A stretch of 64,000 nt of DNA from Pseudomonas hefeiensis (GTDB lineage Bacteria > Pseudomonadota > Gammaproteobacteria > Pseudomonadales > Pseudomonadaceae): assembly GCF_030687835.1 (NCBI RefSeq), contig NZ_CP117449.1, positions 6,267,001 through 6,331,000 of the forward strand. The letters run 5' to 3'. Under the pieces are notes generated by a model. That model did not search any database. It was not told the DNA's origin and saw nothing but the letters and a program-made list of their open reading frames with translations. A program made the translations under genes and the position numbers. Each line of letters begins with the position of its first letter. The stretch's first letter is position 1. Of this stretch, positions 55,771 through 64,000 are shown piece after piece.

Positions 55771-56685
55771 TCAGGCGCCAGGCACGAAATGCTTCTGCGC
55801 GGTGCCGCGGGCGATCAGGCGGGAGATGTAGTCGAGTTTCTGTGGGTCTTTATCGACGAAGCGGAAGGTCAGTTGCAGCCACTCGCTGTCGGGGGTTTGC
55901 TCGTGAGCGACGATGGCGTGCATGTAGCCGTTGAGGCGAGCGGTTTCGGCGTTGTCGCCCTGCTCCATGTCCAGCACCGCACTTTCCAGCACCTGTGGCA
56001 GGGTGTCGGTACGCTTGACCACCAGCAGCGCTTCCTTGAGGCTCAAGGCCTTGATCACGCATTGCTGGGTGCCGCTGGAGAGGCGTAATTGGCCCTGACC
56101 GCGATTGCCACCGGCCGGGGCGGCTGAAGGTGCCTTGACAGGCGGGCTGTTGAGCATGCCGCGGGCCGGCGCAGCGGCGGCTTGGGGAGCGACAGTCGCC
56201 GCGACGACCGCGGCCGCCTTGCCGCCGGTAAGCGCGCTGAGCGAATCGTTGCCAAACGCCGAGTTCATCTTGGTCGGGGCGCTGTTCATCAGGGTGTCGA
56301 GCTTGCCGACCTTGTGCAGGGCCTGCTTGACCTTGGTCAGCAGTTGCTCGTTGGTAAACGGTTTGCTGACGTAGCCGGAAACGCCGGCCTGAATCGCCTG
56401 GACCACGTTTTCCTTGTCGCCGCGGCTGGTGACCATCACGAACGGCATGCCCTTGAGGTTGTCCTGCTGGCGACACCAGGTCAGCAGCTCCAGGCCAGAC
56501 ATTTCCGGCATTTCCCAATCGCACAGCACCAGGTCGAACGCCTCACGGGCCAGCAGGGATTGGGCTTTCTTACCGTTCACCGCATCTTCGATGCGGATGC
56601 CCGGGAAGTAGTTGCGCAGGCACTTCTTCACCAGGTCACGAATGAACGAAGCGTCGTCCACGACCAACACACTGACCTTACTCAT
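55771..56685 (-). CDS. Response regulator with CheY-like receiver and unknown C-terminal domain
   Basis: 304 residues. Receiver: VLVVDDASFIRDLVKKCL, phosphoacceptor in LVLCDWEMPEMSGLELL, the Thr/Ser in VMVTSRGDKENV and Lys in GYVSKPFTNEQL. A low-complexity Ala/Pro linker (about residues 145-205) precedes a conserved C-terminal domain of about 100 residues (TQQCVIKALSLKEALLVVKR, WLQLTFRFVDKDPQKLDYI) that is not a DNA-binding fold I recognise; its -LQLTFRFVD- and LSRLIARG pattern recalls PilZ-like domains. Located between phoU and the M23 gene as in P. aeruginosa. Cognate kinase not evident. Confidence 0.85.
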   Translation of the reverse strand: MSKVSVLVVDDASFIRDLVKKCLRNYFPGIRIEDAVNGKKAQSLLAREAFDLVLCDWEMPEMSGLELLTWCRQQDNLKGMPFVMVTSRGDKENVVQAIQAGVSGYVSKPFTNEQLLTKVKQALHKVGKLDTLMNSAPTKMNSAFGNDSLSALTGGKAAAVVAATVAPQAAAAPARGMLNSPPVKAPSAAPAGGNRGQGQLRLSSGTQQCVIKALSLKEALLVVKRTDTLPQVLESAVLDMEQGDNAETARLNGYMHAIVAHEQTPDSEWLQLTFRFVDKDPQKLDYISRLIARGTAQKHFVPGA

Positions 56686-56808
56686 CCAGATACACCTCTA
56701 AAAAATCCCGGCAAGCATACCGCTTTTGCTGATGGCACATTGCCAAAAACCTTCAGTCACGCCGGGACTCTTCGTTCGCGGGGTGCTGCTTTCGATTAAA
56801 AAAGCCGC

Positions 56809-56843
56809 AAAAAAAAGCCCGACCAGAAGGCCGGGCGCTTTTC
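56809..56843 (-). terminator. Rho-independent terminator of the pst-phoU operon
   Basis: GCCCGACC-AGAA-GGCCGGGC (8-bp stem with one mismatch) flanked by AAAAAA on the left and CTTTTCTT on the right. Read on the minus strand it ends in a T-run 11 nt after the phoU stop. Confidence 0.88.
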
Positions 56844-56853
56844 TTGGGCAATC

Positions 56854-57615
56854 TTACTTATCGTCAGTTTCGCCCGGAACATTAGCGGTTTCGGACGAGG
56901 TACCCTCCACTTCGGCCTTCATGCGCTTGAGCCCCAAGTGCCGCACGTCGGTGCCGCGTACCAGATAGATCACAAGTTCCGAGATGTTGCGCGCATGATC
57001 GCCGATACGCTCCAAGGAACGCAGTACCCAGATGATGCTCAACACCCGGGAGATCGAACGCGGGTCTTCCATCATGTAGGTCGCCAGCTCGCGCAGCGCG
57101 GTCTTGTATTCGCGGTCGATGATCTTGTCGTACTGGGCCACCGACAGCGCCAGGTCGGCGTCGAAACGGGCGAAGGCATCCAGTGCATCGCGCACCATGT
57201 TGCGCACCTGGTCGCCAATGTGGCGAACTTCGACGTAACCGCGCGGCGCTTCGCCTTCTTCGCACAACTGGATGGCACGGCGGGCGATCTTGGTGCTTTC
57301 GTCGCCGATACGCTCAAGGTCGATCACCGACTTGGAGATGCTGATGATCAGGCGCAGGTCGGAAGCGGCCGGTTGACGACGGGCCAGGATGCGCAGGCAC
57401 TCTTCGTCGATGTTGCGCTCCATCTGGTTGATCTGGTCGTCGATCTCGCGCACTTGCTGGGCCAGGCCGGAGTCGGCCTCGATCAGCGAGGTCACCGCGT
57501 CGTTGACCTGCTTTTCCACCAGCCCGCCCATGGCCAGCAGGTGACTGCGCACCTCCTCAAGCTCGGCATTGAACTGTGCGGAAATGTGGTGAGTAAGGCC
57601 TTCCTTCGAAATCAT
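56854..57615 (-). CDS. phoU: PhoU, negative regulator of the Pho response
   Basis: 253 residues from ATG 57615, with GGAG in its leader. The ORF could extend 20 codons upstream, but that part (LQLEACSSQLL) is coded by a repeat with AGCTGCAAGCTT. Two three-helix PhoU domains with metal-binding motifs: SVIDLERIGDESTKIAR and RSLERIGDHARNISELV (E/DxxRxGD pattern). PhoU keeps PhoR inactive when phosphate is plentiful and limits Pst uptake. Last gene of the pst operon. Confidence 0.96.
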   Translation of the reverse strand: MISKEGLTHHISAQFNAELEEVRSHLLAMGGLVEKQVNDAVTSLIEADSGLAQQVREIDDQINQMERNIDEECLRILARRQPAASDLRLIISISKSVIDLERIGDESTKIARRAIQLCEEGEAPRGYVEVRHIGDQVRNMVRDALDAFARFDADLALSVAQYDKIIDREYKTALRELATYMMEDPRSISRVLSIIWVLRSLERIGDHARNISELVIYLVRGTDVRHLGLKRMKAEVEGTSSETANVPGETDDK

Positions 57616-57621
57616 GGTTTT

Positions 57622-57668
57622 GCTCCGCAAAAGCTGTGAGCTGCAAGCTTCAAGCTGCAAGCTGATGT
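57622..57668. repeat. Short palindromic AGCTGCAAGCTT repeat
   Basis: AGCTGTGAGCTGCAAGCTTC followed by AAGCTGCAAGCTGATG gives overlapping direct and inverted copies of GCTGCAAGCT. This is another dispersed Pseudomonas repeat type, between pstB and phoU. Confidence 0.55.
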
Positions 57669-57730
57669 GTGTCATTACGCTGAACTGCTCTGACTTGCCG
57701 CTCGCAGCTTAACGCTCGCGGCTGCCACAA

Positions 57731-58564
57731 CTAGCCGTAGCGACCCGTGATGTAGTCTTCAGTCTGCTTCTTGGCCGGGTTGGTAAACAGGGTGTCGGTA
57801 TCGCCGAATTCCACCAGTTTGCCCATGTACATGAAGGCGGTGTAGTCGGAAACCCGCGCCGCCTGTTGCATGTTGTGGGTCACGATGACGATGGTGAATT
57901 TGGACTTGAGCTCGTAGATCAGTTCTTCGACTTTCAGGGTCGAGATCGGGTCCAGGGCCGAGCAGGGTTCGTCGAGCAACAATACTTCCGGCTCAACGGC
58001 GATGGTACGGGCGATCACCAGACGTTGCTGTTGACCACCGGACAGGCCCAGTGCCGACTCGTGCAGACGATCCTTGACCTCGTCCCACAGCGCCGCGCCC
58101 TTGAGTGCCCACTCCACCGCTTCGTCGAGAATGCGCTTCTTGTTGATACCCTGGATACGCAGGCCGTAGACCACGTTCTCGTAGATGGTTTTGGGGAACG
58201 GGTTAGGCTTCTGGAACACCATGCCCACCCGACGACGCAGCTCGGCCACATCTTCGCCCTTGCGGTAGATGTTATTGCCGTAGAGGTTGATTTCACCCTC
58301 GACGCGGCAACCGTCCACCAGGTCGTTCATGCGGTTGAAGGTACGCAGCAAGGTCGACTTGCCGCAGCCCGACGGACCGATGAACGCGGTGACGCGCTGT
58401 TTCGGGATGTTCAGGCTGACCTCGTACAGCGCCTGCTTCTGGCCGTAGAACAGGTTCAGGCCGGGCACTTCGATGGCGACGGTTTCCTGAGCCAGGTCCA
58501 GGCTCTGCTTGTCGCGGCCCAGGGCCGACATGTTGATGCCGCGTGCTTGTGTCTCGTGTTGCAT
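57731..58564 (-). CDS. pstB: PstB, ATPase of the phosphate ABC transporter
   Basis: 277 residues with Walker [16 protein letters not shown]-loop [18 protein letters not shown], signature LSGGQQQRL, Walker [14 protein letters not shown] and H-loop IVTHNMQQA, all typical of PstB. It drives PstAC. Start ATG 58564; a later in-frame ATG ([10 protein letters not shown], about 58531) is possible. A REPIN separates it from pstA. Confidence 0.97.
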   Translation of the reverse strand: MQHETQARGINMSALGRDKQSLDLAQETVAIEVPGLNLFYGQKQALYEVSLNIPKQRVTAFIGPSGCGKSTLLRTFNRMNDLVDGCRVEGEINLYGNNIYRKGEDVAELRRRVGMVFQKPNPFPKTIYENVVYGLRIQGINKKRILDEAVEWALKGAALWDEVKDRLHESALGLSGGQQQRLVIARTIAVEPEVLLLDEPCSALDPISTLKVEELIYELKSKFTIVIVTHNMQQAARVSDYTAFMYMGKLVEFGDTDTLFTNPAKKQTEDYITGRYG

Positions 58565-58630
58565 GGGAGGCTCCCTGTGCTAACAAATTCGGTTCGTTGG
58601 CCGCTGAGCGGCAATGCCATTCGGTGTACT

Positions 58631-58720
58631 TGTGGGAGCGGGCTTGCTCGCGAAAGCGGTGTGTCAGCTTGCATCTCTGCTGAATGTGCCGCCGTCTTCG
58701 CGAGCAAGCCCGCTCCCACA
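58631..58720. repeat. REPIN between pstA and pstB
   Basis: TGTGGGAGCGGGCTTGCTCG and CGAGCAAGCCCGCTCCCACA inverted, 90 bp overall, 6 nt from the pstA stop. As RNA it could stabilise the upstream part or reduce read-through into pstB. Confidence 0.9.
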
Positions 58721-58726
58721 TGAAAA

Positions 58727-60398
58727 TCAGCTATCGAGTGCTTTGTACTTCTCGCGCAGGTGGTTACGGATCCACACCGCCGACAGGTTGAGCGTGGCAA
58801 TCACCAGCACCAGCAACAGCGCCGTGGCGTATACCAGCGGTCGCGCCGCTTCGACGTTCGGGCTCTGGAAGCCTACGTCATAGATGTGAAAGCCCAGGTG
58901 CATGATCTTCTGGTCCAGGTGCAGGTACGGGTAGTTGCCGTCCAGCGGCAGCGACGGGGCCAGTTTCACCACGCCTACCAGCATCAATGGCGCCACTTCA
59001 CCGGCGGCGCGAGCCACCGCGAGGATCATGCCGGTCATCATCGCGGGGCTCGCCATCGGCAGCACGATTTTCCACAGCGTCTCGGCCTTGGTTGCGCCCA
59101 GGGCCAAGGAGCCTTCGCGGACCGTACGCGGGATACGCGCCAGGCCTTCTTCGGTGGCCACGATCACCACCGGCACCGCCAGCAGCGCCAGGGTCAGGGA
59201 CGCCCAGAGCAGGCCCGGAGTACCGAAGGTCGGCGCCGGCAGGGCTTCAGGGAAGAACAGCCGGTCAACCGAACCGCCCAACACATACACGAAGAAGCCC
59301 AGGCCAAACACGCCGTAAACAATGGCCGGTACACCCGCCAGGTTGTTCACCGCAATACGGATCAGGCGGGTCATCGGGCCCTGACGAGCGTACTCACGCA
59401 GGTACACCGCTGCCAGCACACCGAACGGCGTCACGATCACCGCCATGATCAGGGTCATCATCACCGTGCCGAAAAATCGCCGGGAAAATCCCGCCTTCGG
59501 TGTTGGCTTCACGAGGATCGTCGCTGAGGAATTCCCAAACCTTGCTGAAGTAGAAGCCGATCTTGGTGAACGTGCCCATGCCGTTGGGCTGGTAGGCGTG
59601 TACCACTTTGCCGATTTCGATTTCCAGTTCTTTGCCATTGGCATCGCGGGCGGTCAGGCTGTCGCGATTGAACTGCGAGTGCAGATCACCCAGACGGGCC
59701 TCGATGTCCTTGTAACGGGCATCGTACTCAGCACGGTCAGCGTCCAGGTCCGCTTGCGCCGCGGCGTCCAGTTTGCCATCAAGCTCCAGCTTGCGACCTT
59801 TGAGACGAATGCGTTCAAGCCCTGCGTTGATTGCACCGATGTCGGATTTTTCCAGGGTCTTGAGCTCGGCTGCGAGCTTGTTAACCCGGGCCACGCGAGC
59901 TTGCAGTTCCGGCCAGGCCGCTTCGCCTTCGGCGATGATCTTGCCGTTTTCTTTGACGTTGACCAGGTAGCCGTAGAAATTCCCCCACTCACGACGCTCG
60001 ATGGCCATCAGCTCCGGCGGCGTGGTCTGGTTGGTCAGCCAATCGCCGACGATCCAGGTGAAGTCGGTACCGTTCAGGTCCCGGTTGCCGACCTTGATCA
60101 GCTCGCGGGTCATGAATTCGGGGCCTTCGTCCGGCACCGGCAGGCCAGCGCTTTTCAGGCGCTCGCGGGGCACTGATTCCTTCTGCACCACTTCGCCAAC
60201 AACCAGTTGCGCGGGTATGCCCGGCACGTTGTAGCTGGCGTGGATCAGGTCGGCCGGCCAAAAATGGCCCAGACCGCGCACGGCAATCACTGCCAGCAGG
60301 CCAATGGTCATGATGACCGCGATGGACACCGCGCCACCGCTGATCCAGACGCCGGGGGCGCCGCTCTTGAACCATCCTTTCAGGGAGTTCTGTTTCAC
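58727..60398 (-). pseudogene. pstA: PstA, permease of the phosphate ABC transporter (frameshifted as read)
   Basis: ATG 60398 starts an ORF with one TM helix (about 17-40), a long extra domain of about 220 residues including a coiled coil (ELQARVARVNKLAAELKTLE, KDIEARLGDLHSQFN), and the beginning of the permease region. It shifts frame at EGGIFPAIF, after which the permease core (GTVMMTLIMAVIVTPFGVLA, NNLAGVPAIVYGVFGLGFFV, ATKAETLWKIVLPMASPAMM with the EAA loop) continues in another frame to 58727. Removing one base from the A5 run at 59472-59476 gives a single 556-residue protein. PstA with PstC forms the phosphate channel; loss would switch the Pho regulon on constitutively. Confidence 0.92.
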
Positions 60399-60413
60399 AG
60401 ACTTCTACCTTTC

Positions 60414-62699
60414 TTAAAGCGACGAATATTTCTTGCGCAGACGCTGACGGATCAGCTCGGCGAGGGTGTTCATGATGAAAGTGAACAACAGCAGGACCAG
60501 CGCCGACAGGAACAGCACGCGGTAATGACTGCCGCCGACTTCCGACTCAGGCATTTCCACCGCCACGTTGGCCGCCAGAGTGCGCAGGCCTTCGAACAGG
60601 TTCATTTCCATGACCGGCGTGTTACCGGTGGCCATCAGCACGATCATGGTTTCGCCGACCGCACGACCCATGCCGATCATCAGCGCCGAGAAGATGCCAG
60701 GGCTGGCGGTGAGGATCACCACGCGGGTCATGGTCTGCCACGGCGTGGCACCGAGGGCCAGCGAGCCCAGGGTAAGGCCGCGCGGCACGCTGAACACGGC
60801 GTCTTCGGCGATGGAGTAGATGTTCGGGATCACCGCGAAGCCCATCGCCAGGCCGACCACCAGGGCGTTGCGCTGGTCGTAGGTGATGCCCAGGTCATGG
60901 GAGATCCACATGCGCATGTCGCCGCCGAAGAACCAGGCCTCCATGTACGGGCTCATGTACAGCGAGAGCCAGCCCACGAACAGGATCACCGGGATCAACA
61001 TCGCGCTTTCCCAGCCTTCTGGTACCTTCAGACGCACGGACTCAGGCAAGCGACTGAAGACGAAACCGGCCACCAGAATGCCCACCGGCAACAACATCAG
61101 CAGACTGAAAATACCCGGCAAATGCCCTTCGACGTACGGCGCCAGGAACAGGCCGGCGAAGAAGCCGAGGATCACCGTCGGCATCGCTTCCATCAGCTCG
61201 ATCACCGGCTTGACCTTACGGCGCAAGCTTGGAGCCATGAAGTACGCCGTGTAGATCGCGGCGGCAATCGCCAGCGGCGCAGCCAGCAGCATCGCGTAGA
61301 ACGCAGCTTTCAAGGTGCCGAAGGTCAGCGGCGCAAGGCTCATCTTGGGTTCGAAATCGGTGTTGGCGGCGGTCGATTGCCAGACGTACTTAGGCTCGTC
61401 ATAGTTTTCGTACCAGACCTTGCTCCACAACGCGCTCCAGGACACTTCCGGGTGCGGGTTCTCCAGCAGCAACGGTTGCAGCTTGCCACCCTGCTCCACG
61501 ATCAGACGGTTGGCCCGTGGCGACATGCCGAACAGGCCTTCACCGTCGACCACCTGGTCCACCAGCAAGGTGCGGTGGGCGGTACTGTGGAACACACCGA
61601 GCTTGCCGGACGCGTCCAGGGCGACGAAGCCCTTGCGACGCTCCTCGGCGGTGATCTCAATGACCGGCGCAGTGCCCATCTGGAACGTACGAATCTGTTT
61701 CAGGCGTTGCTCACCGTCCGCATCGCGGGCCATGAACCACTGGGCCAGGCCACCTGTGGAGTCACCAATGATCAGGGAGATCCCGCCCACCAACTGGGTG
61801 CTGGCAGTGACTTGGGCGTCGCCGTTCTCAAGCAGCTTGTAGCGGCCGTTGAGGCTCTTGTCCCGCAGGCTGAATACGTCGGCCTGGGCACGCCCGTTGA
61901 CGACATACAGCCATTGCTGACGCGGGTCGACGAAGATGTTCTTGACCGGTTCGGTCATCTGCGGCAGCTCGATACGCGTCTGCTCGCTGGTGATTTCACC
62001 GGTCATCATGTTTTCTTCACTGGTGATCGACAACACATGCAGTTGCGCGCCCGTGGAACCGGCGAGCAACAGGGTCGAATCAGTGGCGTTGAGCGAAACG
62101 TGCTCCAGCGGCGCACCCTGCTCGTTGAGCACAATCGGCGTTTCGCCGTACGGGTACTCGATGGCGGGCGAGATGGTTTTCTTGCCGTCCGGGTAACTGA
62201 CTTTATAGGTATGACGCAGCACCAGCGCCTGACCGTTGGACAGGCCAATCACCACCAGCGGGCTGCCGGGCTGGTCTTCGCCAATGGAAGTCACGCTGGT
62301 ACCGGCGGGCACCGGCAAGTCGACACGACGCAGCTCTGCGCCGGTGTCGATGTCGAAGAACAGGGCCTGGCCCTTGTCGGAAATCCGCATCGCCACCTGA
62401 TTCTGCTCTTCAATGGCGATCATCAGCGGTTTGCCGGCGTCCTGCATCCAGGCAGGCGTGATCGAGTCCTGGGAGGTCAGGTCAGCGCCCTGGAACAGCG
62501 GGACTACCACATAGGCAAGGAAGAAGAAAATCAGGGTAATGGCCGCCAGGACGGCGAGTCCGCCGATCAGGACGTACCAGCGGGTCAGGCGATCCTTGAG
62601 CGCGCGGATGCGACGCTTGCGTTGCAGTTCAGGCGTATTGAAATCAATGCGCTTGGGAGGGGAAGTCGTAGTCATTGTGGAATTGGCCAGATCATTCAT
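60414..62699 (-). CDS. pstC: PstC, permease of the phosphate ABC transporter
   Basis: 761 residues, much longer than the roughly 320 of the E. coli protein. One TM helix at about 40-65 is followed by a 350-residue extra domain rich in beta strands (DSITPAWMQDAGKPLMIAIE in parts, VVIGLSNGQALVLRH, TDSTLLLAGSTGAQLHVLSI), looking like a beta-propeller, before the permease core (FYAMLLAAPLAIAAAIYTAYF, PTVILGFFAGLFLAPYVEG, LGATPWQTMTRVVILTASPG). Pseudomonas PstC proteins have this enlarged form. ATG 62699 lies only 22 nt after a PhoB box, so a later start (62675) is possible. Confidence 0.94.
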   Translation of the reverse strand: MNDLANSTMTTTSPPKRIDFNTPELQRKRRIRALKDRLTRWYVLIGGLAVLAAITLIFFFLAYVVVPLFQGADLTSQDSITPAWMQDAGKPLMIAIEEQNQVAMRISDKGQALFFDIDTGAELRRVDLPVPAGTSVTSIGEDQPGSPLVVIGLSNGQALVLRHTYKVSYPDGKKTISPAIEYPYGETPIVLNEQGAPLEHVSLNATDSTLLLAGSTGAQLHVLSITSEENMMTGEITSEQTRIELPQMTEPVKNIFVDPRQQWLYVVNGRAQADVFSLRDKSLNGRYKLLENGDAQVTASTQLVGGISLIIGDSTGGLAQWFMARDADGEQRLKQIRTFQMGTAPVIEITAEERRKGFVALDASGKLGVFHSTAHRTLLVDQVVDGEGLFGMSPRANRLIVEQGGKLQPLLLENPHPEVSWSALWSKVWYENYDEPKYVWQSTAANTDFEPKMSLAPLTFGTLKAAFYAMLLAAPLAIAAAIYTAYFMAPSLRRKVKPVIELMEAMPTVILGFFAGLFLAPYVEGHLPGIFSLLMLLPVGILVAGFVFSRLPESVRLKVPEGWESAMLIPVILFVGWLSLYMSPYMEAWFFGGDMRMWISHDLGITYDQRNALVVGLAMGFAVIPNIYSIAEDAVFSVPRGLTLGSLALGATPWQTMTRVVILTASPGIFSALMIGMGRAVGETMIVLMATGNTPVMEMNLFEGLRTLAANVAVEMPESEVGGSHYRVLFLSALVLLLFTFIMNTLAELIRQRLRKKYSSL

Positions 62700-62721
62700 G
62701 CGCACACCCTAGCGATCCTGT

Positions 62722-62750
62722 ATGACAGAAAGATGACAATGCAGTGACGC
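62722..62750 (-). promoter_or_regulatory. PhoB box upstream of pstC
   Basis: On the minus strand TTGTCAT-CTTT-CTGTCAT (62739 to 62722), one mismatch from the CTGTCAT-N4-CTGTCAT consensus. A weaker third half (GCGTCAC, 62750 to 62744) precedes it with the right 4-nt spacing. It suggests that pstC can be induced by phosphate starvation separately from pstS. Confidence 0.85.
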
Positions 62751-62797
62751 AACAAATCCGCCGCCGTGGACACCGGCAGCGGACAAAAATTTGGGCG

Positions 62798-62883
62798 TGG
62801 GGCGGGCTTGCTCCCGATAGGGCCATCACATTCAACCTCAATGTTTACTGACCTACCGCTATCGCGAGCAAGCCCGCACCCAC
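62798..62883. repeat. Diverged REPIN between pstS and pstC
   Basis: TGGGGCGGGCTTGCTC at the left faces GAGCAAGCCCGCACCCA at the right. It has lost the exact GAGC/GCTC match of the other copies, so it is an older element. Confidence 0.7.
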
Positions 62884-62907
62884 AAAAGCCCGGGCGTGGC
62901 CCGGGCT
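62884..62907 (-). terminator. Rho-independent terminator after pstS
   Basis: AGCCCGGGC-GTG-GCCCGGGCT, a perfect 9-bp GC-rich stem with 3-nt loop, followed on the minus strand by TTTTGTG, 7 nt after the pstS stop. It would let PstS be made in excess over the membrane components. Confidence 0.88.
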
Positions 62908-62913
62908 CAGGTG

Positions 62914-63912
62914 TTACTTCTTGGCGACGCTGCCGCCTTCCGACAGACCCAGGTCAGCCAGTGCCTTGGCGGCAACCTTGGCTGGCAGTGGGATGTAGCC
63001 GTCCTTGACCACAACTTCCTGACCTTGCTTGGACAGGACCAGCTTCAAGAACTCAGCTTCCAGCGGGGCCAGAGGCTTGTTCGGCGCCTTGTTGATGTAG
63101 ACGTAGAGGAAACGCGACAGTGGGTACTTGCCGTTCAGGGTGTTTTCTTCGGTGTCTTCGATGAACGGCTCGCCTTCTTTCTTGGCAAGAGCAACGGTTT
63201 TCACGCTGGCGGTCTTGTAGCCGATGCCCGAGTAGCCAACGCCGTTGAGCGAGCTGCTGATCGACTGCACAACCGAGGCCGAACCTGGCTGCTCATTGAC
63301 ATTGGACTTGTAGTCGCCTTTGCACAGGGCTTCTTCTTTGAAGTAGCCGTAGGTGCCGGATACCGAGTTACGACCGAACAACTGGACTGGCTTGTTGGCC
63401 AGGTCACCGGTCACGCCCAGGTCACCCCAAGTCTTGACATCAGCCTTGGCGCCGCACAGACGAGTGGAGGAGAAAATCGCATCGACCTGAGCCATGGTCA
63501 GGCCTTTGATCGGGTTGTCTTTGTGCACGAACACCGCCAGGGCGTCCACGGCCACTGGGACGGCGGTAGGCTTGTAACCGTATTTGGTTTCGAAGGCCTG
63601 CAGCTCGTTGTCCTTCATCTTGCGGCTCATCGGGCCCAGGTTGGAGGTGCCTTCAGTCAGAGACGGTGGCGCAGTGGAGGAACCTGCGGCCTGAATCTGG
63701 ATATTTACGTTCGGGTATTCTTTCTTGTAGTTCTCGGCCCACAGGGTCATCAGGTTGGCCAGAGTATCGGAGCCGACACTGGACAGGTTGCCCGACACAC
63801 CGGTGGTCTTGGTGTAGCTCGGGATGGCTGGGTCGACAGCGGCAACCGCGTGGGCGGTCGCAACGCCAGCGGCGACAAAGGTCATTGCCGTCATCAAACG
63901 CTTCAGTTTCAT
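62914..63912 (-). CDS. pstS: PstS, periplasmic phosphate-binding protein
   Basis: 332 residues. Signal peptide ([20 protein letters not shown]) followed by the phosphate-binding fold: [40 protein letters not shown] with [36 protein letters not shown] and [13 protein letters not shown]. It has the Pseudomonas PstS/DING-like layout. It captures phosphate for PstCAB. Own promoter with PhoB box and own terminator; ATG 63912 after AGGAGTAAGGC. Confidence 0.96.
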   Translation of the reverse strand: MKLKRLMTAMTFVAAGVATAHAVAAVDPAIPSYTKTTGVSGNLSSVGSDTLANLMTLWAENYKKEYPNVNIQIQAAGSSTAPPSLTEGTSNLGPMSRKMKDNELQAFETKYGYKPTAVPVAVDALAVFVHKDNPIKGLTMAQVDAIFSSTRLCGAKADVKTWGDLGVTGDLANKPVQLFGRNSVSGTYGYFKEEALCKGDYKSNVNEQPGSASVVQSISSSLNGVGYSGIGYKTASVKTVALAKKEGEPFIEDTEENTLNGKYPLSRFLYVYINKAPNKPLAPLEAEFLKLVLSKQGQEVVVKDGYIPLPAKVAAKALADLGLSEGGSVAKK

Positions 63913-63976
63913 GCCTTACTCCTAGCAGATAGGTGTGTTAAGTCGGCCAAGTATCGGTAAGCCGTGTGAACACTCT

Positions 63977-63994
63977 ATGGCTGAAATATGACAA
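63977..63994 (-). promoter_or_regulatory. PhoB box upstream of pstS
   Basis: On the minus strand TTGTCAT-ATTT-CAGCCAT (63994 to 63977): one mismatch in the first half and two in the second against CTGTCAT. It lies 65 nt before ATG 63912, leaving room for a -10 region and leader. Confidence 0.8.
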
Positions 63995-64000
63995 TTGGAT

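Noticed and set aside
60207..62747. 846-codon plus-strand ORF
   Set aside because: Antisense shadow of pstA/pstC; low-complexity His/Gln-rich translation.

Overview
The window is a piece of a Pseudomonas chromosome, most likely from the P. fluorescens species complex. This is inferred from high GC, many REP/REPIN palindromes built on a TGTGGGAGC...GCTCCCACA core, and a gene order (HU, rubredoxin reductase, rubredoxin, ubiC, ubiA, phoB, phoR, CNNM/CBS protein, M23 peptidase, response regulator, phoU, pstB, pstA, pstC, pstS) that I know from other pseudomonads. No search was run; all family calls come from reading the translated sequence.

Layout. 1-1050: gene-free repeat block with an 88-bp tandem array. 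1054-18313 (minus strand): the regulatory and membrane-complex half of an H1-type type VI secretion system (T6SS), in the order fha, tssJ, tssK, tssL, tssM, tagF, pppA, ppkA, tagT, tagS, tagR, tagQ. 18719-29621 (plus strand, divergent): the sheath, tube and baseplate half, tssA, tssB, tssC, hcp, an inserted amidase effector and lipoprotein immunity pair, tssE, tssF, tssG, clpV. 29790-36912: a spike and effector island with vgrG, an EagR-type chaperone, a prePAAR-PAAR-Rhs protein whose C-terminus is a RES-domain toxin, and a small MbcA/ParS-like immunity protein. 37016-39237: an MHS transporter, a small ORF and a PEBP-family protein. 39397-40074: a 134-bp tandem array of REPIN units. 40153-46502 (minus): pgaABCD for poly-N-acetylglucosamine. 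46754-50775: HU, rubredoxin system, ubiCA, a small secreted protein. 50928-63912: the phosphate regulon, phoBR and pstSCAB-phoU, with three PhoB-box candidates.

How the genes work together. TagQRST, PpkA, PppA, Fha and TagF form the threonine-phosphorylation switch that controls firing of an H1-type T6SS. The cluster carries two built-in weapons: a Tae4-like peptidoglycan amidase with a periplasmic lipoprotein immunity candidate, and an Rhs-RES toxin expected to attack cytoplasmic NAD+, guarded by a protein resembling the antitoxin domain of chromosomal RES-Xre toxin-antitoxin pairs. In the other half of the window PhoR/PhoB sense phosphate limitation, PstSCAB imports phosphate and PhoU couples the two.

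Sequence quality. Four well conserved genes (tagR, tssL, pgaA, pstA) each contain one single-base frameshift, three of them in short homopolymers and one at a CC dinucleotide. Because unrelated and normally functional genes are hit in the same way, indel errors in the sequence are more likely than four real inactivations, but the sequence alone cannot decide.
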